DNA from: Cyclina sinensis
Taxonomy: Eukaryota > Mollusca > Bivalvia > Venerida > Veneridae
DNA: 64,000 nt
Direction of reading: 5' to 3'
NCBI GenBank assembly: GCA_012932295.1
Contig: JAAONU010000006.1
Coordinates: 25,570,882-25,634,881, forward strand
Every line of letters begins with the position of its first letter. Positions within the stretch are counted from its first letter, which is position 1. This document shows positions 55,396 through 64,000 of the stretch, piece after piece. The translations under genes were made by a program, and so were the position numbers. The notes beneath the pieces were generated by a model that had not been told where the DNA came from, ran no database searches, and saw only the letters and a program-made list of their open reading frames with translations.

Positions 55396-57610
55396 TCTAT
55401 TTTGTTGTAGCTGTGGCAATATGCTGGCTTTTAAGAAACCACTGGACTGGATTACTGTCAGTTTTTTTTATCTTCTCAGTTTTTCTTCCTTTTCATGACT
55501 GTACTTTTTTTCTGTTGTGGATTGTGGTTGGAAGAGTTTGTATTTGTGTTACCGTTTTACCAGATATTGTCACTATAATTTATACAAAAACTAGTCGTTT
55601 TCGGGCGGTCTCGATCGTCATAGACGGCTGAATTCTAAAACTGACTTTGCAATCTCTGAAGGAAATAGTACAAAACGAATACGAACGCAGTCACAATAAA
55701 TACGAGGCAGATAATGTTTGAAGACACCTTATATAAAGAAAAAAAAAACATTAACGAAAATCTTGCACTCTTTAGAAAAGAGTTTAGAAAAGTGTGATGC
55801 AGACGCTCATCAATATACTGTACATTACCAATGGTGACTATAGTCGTCTAGGTATCGCGATTGCGAGACCACTCATTTGGAAACGGGTCAAAACGGCCCA
55901 ATTTACAAAAGATCTGAGTCAGATCGGTCGGTGTCCACATATTAATCAGTACTTAAATACTGTGAACAAGTGTAAGATCACAATAATATTGTTGCGTGCG
56001 TTTATTATCAACTTTGTTATGATCTTAACATGCGCAATACGAATTACAGTACTTCACTATTTCCATTATGGGTTGTTTCAAATTAAGTACATACCTACCA
56101 ACCTACATTACAAGTATAAAACTCACCGCATTTTCAGCACTTTGAGTGCTTTGATTAAGTTATGTTTGTCCTATTGTTGCTACACTTACACTGAATCTTA
56201 ATCCTTAAACGATACAATACAGTGTATTCAGGTCATCCCTTTACTGTGTTATGAAAGAACAATACATTGACAAGTTAAGTGGTTTCAAGTGATCTTAATT
56301 ACAGCAGGATATTTCTATAAAGTACATTGGAGTCATCCTGATACACATGACTTCTAGCATCTGGAATAATTCTAAAGTTAAAAATAGAGTGTGTATATCG
56401 TAGGGACTATTATCCTCGCTCTTGACCTTTGGGGGATTTTTTAAAAAAAACTGTTATTATTAATCTATATATGTAATACCAAATATTCATGAGAATGAAA
56501 ACTAAACAAACAGTTTGACTGTGGGAAGAAACCAAATCTTCTGCAATGTAAGAACACGGATGTCGCATGTGACTGCCGTTTTTTCATTCCCTTTCAGATG
56601 ATTCTAATTTTTTTTTTGGTATTGATTAGGTATTGGTATAATATTTAAAATTTAGAACATGCAAGTATCCAGAACAATCTTTAAGTCATAGCATCATCTT
56701 ATGTTAACATGTGATATTATTTTGTACAGAATTTTATTTTATGATAAGTGTTAATTTCAATATCTAAAAAAAAGGCTAAAAATACCTGGCGTACAAGCAT
56801 TCTGTAGAGAATTTGCGAAGGGTAAGTCGAAACCTGTACAGATATAATATATACCACATGCGTATGTTATACACAAGATAATTGATGCAGATTTTAGTAG
56901 CTGTTATGCATGTGTTTATGCACTATGGTGGACATTTTAATGAAGCTATAACACATTTTTAAGGAGAGAAAGCATTACTTTCAAAATGGCGGGGTGGCAA
57001 TTGATCATCTATTAAACATGTTAAACGAAAAGGTTCGTATTCATAAAATTATTATAATTATGAATTACCATCTTTTTCTATTTGGACATCGATTCTGCTG
57101 CAATTGTCACCCGCAACGTTGATAAAAGCCATTCTCAAACATGATTTACGTTGCTAGTACACCAGTTGTACATCGAAGTCTTTCATGTGTCAATTACTTC
57201 ACTGAAACATTAATTTGACATGTCATGAAAATGTTTTGTCTTAAGCATTTATCGAAAGCGAGTTTTCTGGCTTGTACTTTTGTTTCGAAAAAAGGAAGTG
57301 TTGAAGAGAGTTTAAGAATGCAAACATTTTATCTAACGAATCATTAGTTTCCACGAAACAGAAAGTTGTGATCATGGATACTATCAAGATAGGTATCTTT
57401 TTTAATTATATATAATTAAGACATTAAATTTATAAGATTGCAAGAAGTTATCTAAAAAAATTAAAAATTAAAAAAAGAGAAATGTTAGAATGGTCACTGT
57501 AAAAGAAGTTTGTGTTTATATAGATTTATATAGTCCAATGGAGCTTCAATTTAAGTTTCTTTTTTTAAAACTTCAGTTAAATATGAGAGTATAAAAGACA
57601 ATATGCCTTA
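55396..57610. other. Region without recognised genes
   Basis: An open frame at 55794-56201 (135 codons from GTG) matches nothing known to me and lacks splice or codon evidence; it is not called. The rest is AT-rich. Confidence 0.35.
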
Positions 57611-57621
57611 GCTGAATAATA

Positions 57622-57913
57622 GGAGCGGATGTGGTCCAGTGGTAACGTGCTGGACTGGTATACCAGGGGTCCCGAGTTCAATCCCCCGCTCCTCCACGAA
57701 CATTACGAATAGTCTTTCGGATGAGACGTTAAACCGAGGTCCCATGTATCAGTGCTGTACACTGAGCATGTAAAAGAACCAGGGGTGTCTCTGGAATGGG
57801 ATGCTTTCTGTATCTTGCACTTCCCCCATTACATAAAATAACTAATCTCTTCAGGGGGCGTCGGTCATATGGGTAACCGGTACCGACGGTAAATAAGCTC
57901 AAATAGATAGATA
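57622..57913 (+). mobile_element. MetaSINE-like tRNA-derived SINE with TSD
   Basis: tRNA-like head with 'atgtggtccagtggtaacg' (A-box) and 'gagttcaatcc' (B-box), core 'tcggatgagacgttaaaccg' + 'aggtccc', and tail (atag)n. An 11-bp target duplication, gctgaataata, lies at 57611-57621 and 57914-57924. The core motif is one I associate with the MetaSINE superfamily of molluscs and other animals; assignment from memory. Confidence 0.85.
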
Positions 57914-57929
57914 GCTGAATAATACAAAG

Positions 57930-58204
57930 CCCGCCCGCTTAGCTCAATAGGTAGAGCACTGTATTTGGTAATCCATCGGTCGCTGGTTCGACCCCCTGGG
58001 CAAGGCAAAATTTCTCCGTGACAATTGATCTCAGACATTGTGCCTAATGTTCATTTGTCCCTCATCGCTGATTCAGAGCAGATAGTTAGTCTCTTGTGGA
58101 AAAAATGGCAATTAATGGTAAGTTATCCAGGATAACCGGTTAGGTGGACTGACCGCCGAATATAACCTAGATGTTGAAATCGGCGTTAAACCCAAACAAA
58201 CAAA
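57930..58204 (+). mobile_element. Second tRNA-derived SINE, adjacent
   Basis: Head 'cgcttagctcaataggtaga' (A-box) and 'ctggttcgaccccc' (B-box), with a good tRNA-like head; then a different body and a tail 'ggcgttaaacccaaacaaac' + 'aaa'. Its target duplication is ctgaataatac(a), at 57915-57926 and 58205-58216, i.e. the same site as the neighbouring SINE. No terminator T-run follows the head, so it is a SINE rather than a tRNA gene. Confidence 0.85.
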
Positions 58205-58216
58205 CTGAATAATACA

Positions 58217-60289
58217 TATATTGTTATCTCACCACAGTCAACGGTAGTCAATATTATATTTCTACTTTTAATAAAATTACGATTATATATGAATTTGTTC
58301 GTTTAAAAGAATCTACACTTTCCTGTTTATTCTTAAATGCTTTCTTAAATAGCTTGCAGATGGGTAGTGTTAATAGTTTGCTCGTTTTGTCGAGATTATA
58401 TCCTTTTTTTACAAAAAAAAAAATCTCGAACAAAAAAAAAAACAGTAAAAACACAGTCAGTCGTCTCATCGTTATTTAAATTATACGAAAATCATTTTGT
58501 TATCATAACTTTTATCCATATGTTGTACAAGCTGCTAGTTCTAACGCCACGAAAATGATATCTTATATTTTTTGTTCAGTTTTAAATTTGCTTTTTCCAA
58601 GATATCGTTTTGAACAGCAGCTCTAATTACGACTGATTACGTTTTTTAAAATTTCCATGTTCTATCGATGAACAAAGGTGCCTTTGTAATCTTTACTTTT
58701 TTGTTGTTGTAGAAAAAAAAGAAAAAGAAAAAAGTATCATTTTCTTACAAATGTTTCAGTAGTTGATTCATGGCCAGAATACCTCCTGATAAAATCATCG
58801 TTTGCACAATAAAAGCTAACAGAATAATAATTCCACCGTTTCCTTTCAAACTGTACCTTCACTCATTCGATGTTGATCAGGGATTTCGCCTAATGCGACA
58901 TAGCATTTAAATGTCAGCCGGACTTGAAACAATTATAATTGGTTTCCATGAATTGACACAAACTGTACTTTATGTATGTAAATCATCATCAACATCATCA
59001 TCATCATGTGGCCGTGAATTTAATTTTATTGTCATTTTATCATCATCAGTATCATAATCACTGTTGTTGTTGTTACAGCTGCTTTTTTATAAATATTTGT
59101 TCACAGCGTTCAAAAACAAAGTTTTCATTTAAAGCTTGGTGCCTATGTCATGTAGATCAGTTAAAGCTTTTTTCAAAAAGAGTTATTAGTTTGATGATAC
59201 TTTAAATCACTTGAACTTTAAGTTGTTGAAAGTACTTCTTAAGAGTTTGAGGAAAGATTTTGCAAGTGTTAGTGGTGTAAGTAATAGACAGTGTCGCCAC
59301 ACAGTCGCCTTAAGGGATCATAAGAAATGTTATGCATTCCTACAATGTTTTAGCTTACATGTATTTTCACTTCTAAATATAACATGCACAATGCATATTG
59401 TATCTGGAGAGTCAAAGCAAGTGGTATATTAATATTACTGCGCGGCCCATCAGGGCCGTGCATACTGTTATGGGTTTAGAAATGTGCTATGGGGGTATAT
59501 GACATGATTTTTTTCCTTTCGATCAACTATTATTAGACGATTCTGGGCACATTGCTTATGGGCTTCGCACAAAAAGTATAAGCAGAAGTTGTGCTGTGAA
59601 AAAAGGAATAATTACAGGCAAAATAGCAAAGCAAATGCTTTTTTAAAAGCTAAAGTATTATATTATTCTCAACACTTCGAATCCGAAATGTCCTTTAGGA
59701 CAACATATGGTTACTGGCAAGTTCTCATATTGTCGGATATGAAACATTTTAGTCCTTTCCATTAAATAGCTAGGACAAACTTATAGACAAAATGCAGAAA
59801 AGGTCATGGTATCTGTTTCGGTAGACAAATCGTATGAAAATACGAATAATAACGACCAAAACACTAACGGAAGAGGTCTCTGTAGAATTGTGTGTATTAT
59901 TTTTTTTTTGCACTATTGGTCGGAAGTGAAAAGTCACTTCGGTCGGGAACATTGTTTGACCGTGCTCGATTCGCTGTCCAGAACATGTTCCACACGTGTT
60001 CCAGAAATGACATGGAACAGGAAGAAGCATTTTTAAACTGGCGTATAAGTTGAATGGTTATCCAGTCGATTATTTATTAGAAAATAGAATAATAATGATA
60101 AACCTGTAAACTGACAATTGTTTCGCATAGCTTGAGCTTAAGTTTCAAAGACGGTATTCGTTTCTCGTATGTGGCATATCTGCGATATTCGTTTAACGTG
60201 TATTTTAAATGTATTGTGTTTTTAATGCCGTGTTTATTGAGATATATACTAAAGATTTATGCCAATGAAATCTACAGGGTCGAATCGTT
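58217..60289. other. Non-coding region with (cat)n
   Basis: A (atc)n-type run at 58980-59010 and again near 59038-59070. No gene recognised; open frames of 70-86 codons on both strands overlap each other and lack support. Confidence 0.4.
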
Positions 60290-60712
60290 GGAAAACCTTA
60301 CTTACACTCTTGAGATCACATTTTCACCCAAACTTAAAGAAACTGGTCAGAATGTTTACTTTGATGAAATTTTTGAAGAGTTCATAACTCGGTCACATCA
60401 GATCAAAAACTAGGAAATAATCAAATGATAATAAAACAATATTTACACCCTAAAGGCCACATTTCTGAACCCAATCTTAACGAAACTTGATCAGAATTTT
60501 TGCCTTGATCAAATCATTTTTGAATTCTTAACTGGCTCAAATGGGGTCAAAAACTAGGTCACATGATCAGATCATAGGAAAATCTTGTTGTTACACTCTT
60601 GAAGTCACATTTTAACAATTCTCTATGAAACATGGTCAGCATATTTGCCTTCATGAAATCTTTGATAATTTCATAAATGTCACATGGGGTCATAGGTCAC
60701 TACGTCAAATCA
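60290..60712 (+). mobile_element. Fragment of 34-kb-type repeat (plus)
   Basis: Monomers with 'actggtcagaatgtttact', 'ttgatgaaatttttgaag' and 'gtcaaaaactaggtcac' at about 145-bp spacing, as in 34205-35623. It ends abruptly at 60712 where an oppositely oriented element begins. Confidence 0.65.
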
Positions 60713-62797
60713 AACAAGAGGGCTATGATGGCCCTGTATCGCTCAGCTGCATATGACTGCTTTTAACAAAGTTGCTATGGACCTGATTAATTGACCCAAG
60801 AGGACCCATATTCAAACTTGACCTAGCAATTATTGAAACAATCCTTCTGACAAATTTCCAGGTTATTTGGACTGAAAATGTAGCCTCTAGAGTGTTAACA
60901 AGGTTTTTCGATATTTGTGCTCTGTGACCTAGTTTTTGACCCAAGATAACCCATATCCAAACTCGAGCTACAAATCATCAAAACAACCTTTCTGACAAAT
61001 TTCAAGGTTATTTGGAATTACAATCTTACCTCTAGAATGTTAACAAGGTTTTTCCATATTTGGGCTCTGTGACCTAGTTTTTTTAACCAAGATGACCCAT
61101 AATCGAAATTCGAAAATTAGAAATCGTCGAAACAACCTGTCTGACAAATTTCCAGGATATCTGGACTGAAAATGTAACCTCTGGAGTGTTAAAATAGATT
61201 TTACATTTTTGGGCTCTGTGACCTAGTTTTTGATCTCAGATGACCCATATCCAAATTTGAGCTAGAAATCATCGAAACAATTTTTCTGACAAATTTCAAG
61301 GATATCTGGACTGAACATGTTTCATCATTAACAAGGTTTTTTTCTACTTTCTGGCCCTTAGACCTAGTTTTTAACCCCAGATAACCTATATTCAAAATGA
61401 GCTAGAAATCATGGAAACAATCGCTCTGACAAATTTCAAGGTTATTTGAATTGAAAATGTTACCTCTAGAGTGTTAATAAGGTTTTTCCGTATTTGGGGT
61501 CTGTGACCTAGTTTTTTAACACAGATGACCCATATTCGAATCTAAGCTAGGAATCATTAAAACAACCTTTCTGACAAATTTCCAGAATATTTGAACAGAA
61601 AAGTAACCTTTAGAATGTTAACAAGTTTTCTTTTCTATTTTTGGGCTCTGTGACTTAGTTTTTGACCCAAGATAATCCATATTCAAACTTAACCTAGAAA
61701 TCGTCAAAACAACCTTTCTGACAAATTTCTGGGATATTTTGACTGAAAATGTAACCTCTAGAGTGTTAACAAGGTTTTTCTATTTTTGGGCTCTGTGACC
61801 TCGTTTTGGAACCCAGATGACCCATATTCGAACTTGAGCTAGAAATCATAGAAACAACTTTTCTGACAAATTTCCAGACTATTTGGACTGAAAATGTTAC
61901 CTTTCCTTCTACAAGAAGATTTTCAAAGTTTTCCCTATATAAGCCTATGTAAAATCAATTGACCCCCAGGGCAGGGCCAAATTTGACCCAAGGGGCATAA
62001 TTGAACAAACTTGGTAGAGGTCCACTAGACTATGCTACATACAAAATCTTAAGGCTCAGGCCAATGTGGTTTGAGACAAGATTTTCAATGTTTTCCCTAT
62101 ACAAAATCATTTGACCCCCGAGGTGGGGCCAGATTTGACCCAAGGGGCATAATTTGAACAAACTTGGTAGAGGTCTACTAGACTATGCTACATACCAAAT
62201 CTTAAGGCTCAGGGCCTTGTGGTTTGCAGACAAGAAGATTTTCGAAGTTTTTCTCATATAAGCCTATGTAAAACCAATGACCCCAGGGTGGGGCTAAATT
62301 TGACCCAGAGGTATAATTTGAATAAACCTGGTTAAGGTTCACTAGACAATGCTACATACCAAATCTTAAGGCTCAGGGCCTTGTGGTTTCAGACAAGAAG
62401 ATTTTTAAAGTTTCACTATATAAGCCAATGTAAAATCAATTGATGCCCCCGGGCGGGGCCAAATTTGACCCCAGGGGTATAATTTGAACAAACTTGATAG
62501 AGGTTCACTGGACAATGCTACACACCAAATCTTAAGGCGCAGGGTCTTGTGGTTTCAGACAAGAAGATTTTCAAAATTTTTCCTTTAAGTTGCCATAGCA
62601 ACCACAGTTCTTGATGGAATTGAATTCTTTGAACCACGTTGGTAGAGCTTCTTGCAAGGAATATTCCAGGCATGTTTTGTCAATGTTGGCTTAGCGGTTT
62701 AGGAGGAGAAGTCGTCCAAGTCAAACTGTTGACGACGCATGCCGGACATTCAATGATCCTAAAAGCTCACCATGAGCAGTGCTGTCCTGCTCAAAAC
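60713..62797 (-). mobile_element. Composite hairpin-ended repeat (minus)
   Basis: Left end is the 3' palindrome 'agggctatgatggccct' with 'tcgctcagctg'; right end is a stem-loop at about 62764-62796 ('agctcaccatgagcag' / 'ctgctcaaaa') next to 'gttgacgacgc'. From 60740 to 61910 the monomers are of the 34 kb type (about 145 bp, 'tctgacaaatttccagg', 'ctctgtgacctagttttt'); from 61910 to 62690 they are of the 28 kb type ('gacccaaggggcataattt'). It therefore combines both monomer families within one pair of ends. Confidence 0.75.
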
Positions 62798-64000
62798 ATA
62801 TCCAGATGATTAAATCACCTCATGTGTAACACAGTCACATAACACCACCCATACTGCGGGATGCTGTACATACATCAGTTTGCTAATGTTTTCTGTCTTG
62901 CGGTAAAGTTTCCGTTTTAAGACCAGTAAAGTTTCTGCTTTTCATAGTCCTCAATATTAACTTTGCCTTATCATGAAGGCTTTCTCGGCGTTCAGTATGT
63001 TCCGTTGCTTTCAAAAGAGACAGCAAGAATGTCTTCCTCCTTAAAAAATAATGGTCTTAATAGGGGATGTTTACTGCACTGTCGTGTTCGTCTTTTTATT
63101 TCATACCAGATACATGACCTGCATTATTTCCATCATGTCTGCAATGCGCAAGAGCATCCGTTCCAGCTCGTATTCTATGGTATTGTACGTTGAACCACTA
63201 TTTCACTAAAACATTCGCATCTTTGCAATTTGATATAACAGCAGCTAACTGTCAGTGTGCTGCATTCAGGCTCAGCAATGCTTTCAGAATTTTCTGTCAT
63301 CTAAAACATTGTAAAAATGATGCATCTGTATAATACATGATGTTTACGTTGTTTTGGCAAAAAAAAATATTTTTTTCACAGAGACTTCTTCGTATTTACA
63401 CCTTTTGTCTTTACCACTCCTTTTTTGAGGTCCGCGCTCTCCCCTTTGCAGCATTCATGCAGCAATTTCGTACTTGTTTATGTTTTAGGTGTGACAGCCG
63501 AGGCAGTAACTTTCTGTATTGGAGATAAGAAAGATTTTAACTATCTCAAGTATTTTTTTCTTTAAGGTAGGAACAATTTACTCCAGATGACAAGTGAAGT
63601 ATTTTTTTTGTCCTTGAAGTTTTTTAAGTGTAAATGCCTGAAAAACTTTTCAAATCTTGTTTAAGACTTCCTCATAGCTCTTTAAGTAAAAACTAAAAAT
63701 AAGCAAGTGTGAAAGAACTGACTAAAAAGTGAAACAGAAGATCAGGAAATACCAAAAAAAAAGTTGTTTTAGTTATCATATTTACATACTTTGGGTAAAA
63801 TAATCTTGACTTTTTATTATTTGACTGAACTATTTAGTATATGATAGTAGAAGAATTCATTGGCCGCAAAGATCTCTGTAAATTAAAAGCAGTGTTCCTG
63901 GCAGCAGAATAATACCTTGTCGAGCAACCTTGTCTCGTTTTGCTCAACAAGGAACTTTCACTGTAAGAGTTAAATTTAAGTTTGCCAGAGACAATATATA
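62798..64000. other. Non-coding region to window end
   Basis: No gene, RNA or repeat recognised. Confidence 0.4.

Noticed and set aside
55794..56201. 135-codon plus-strand open frame starting with GTG
   Set aside because: No family resemblance, no splice context, composition like the AT-rich surroundings; kept only as a note.
57930..58005. Apparent tRNA gene with good A and B boxes
   Set aside because: Followed by a SINE body and tail with target duplication; no pol III terminator directly after the head.

Overview
The window is eukaryotic nuclear DNA: AT-rich, intron-containing and packed with dispersed repeats. It most resembles a bivalve mollusc genome. The grounds are tRNA-derived SINEs with a MetaSINE-like core, long repeats of the 'tttttagctcacc ... 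ggtgagc ... gggccatcatggccctcttgt' type, and a Mab-21/cGAS-like gene in a duplicated neighbourhood. This is recognition from memory; no database search was possible. Intergenic boundaries are approximate, while exon boundaries were placed base by base.

Left part (1-26 kb): a duplicated cGAS-like receptor (cGLR)/Mab-21 neighbourhood. A 440-codon reading frame at 19209-20531 encodes a Mab-21/cGAS-like nucleotidyltransferase. It is joined in frame to an upstream exon piece (19069-19208) by a TAA codon where a truncated sister copy has AAC. The sister copy (5532-5757) keeps only that first piece and is frameshifted. Flanks of the two copies match in blocks (about 1-400 with 21525-21800; about 1720-1990 with 17445-17730; about 4270-5690 with 18100-19215), so the region grew by tandem duplication. 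Between the copies lies a 3.5 kb array of four ~0.8 kb units (11.05-14.6 kb). Each unit carries two small exon-like segments of 66 and 52 nt with conserved AG/GT borders. A degenerate non-LTR retrotransposon (about 23.5-25.6 kb) follows.

Centre (31.7-50.2 kb): one complete plus-strand gene with twelve coding exons (32066-48957) and a deduced protein of 920 residues. All splice phases agree. The protein has a Pro/Tyr/Gly-rich start, an RG/RGG-rich exon, four dsRBD-like alpha-beta repeats and a C-terminal domain; the repeats look most like NF-kappa-B-repressing factor (NKRF), but no G-patch or R3H was seen. Its introns hold several hairpin-ended repeats and a 718-bp non-autonomous hAT element with an intact 8-bp target duplication.

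Right part (50-64 kb): no convincing gene. It holds SINEs (two of them side by side, sharing a target duplication), a 65-bp triplicate, a degenerate ~95-bp array, and a composite hairpin-ended repeat at 60.3-62.8 kb.

The most unusual items are the tandem exon-like array, the single nonsense codon in an otherwise open cGLR gene, and the dispersed elements whose terminal hairpin stems differ between copies but stay base-paired.
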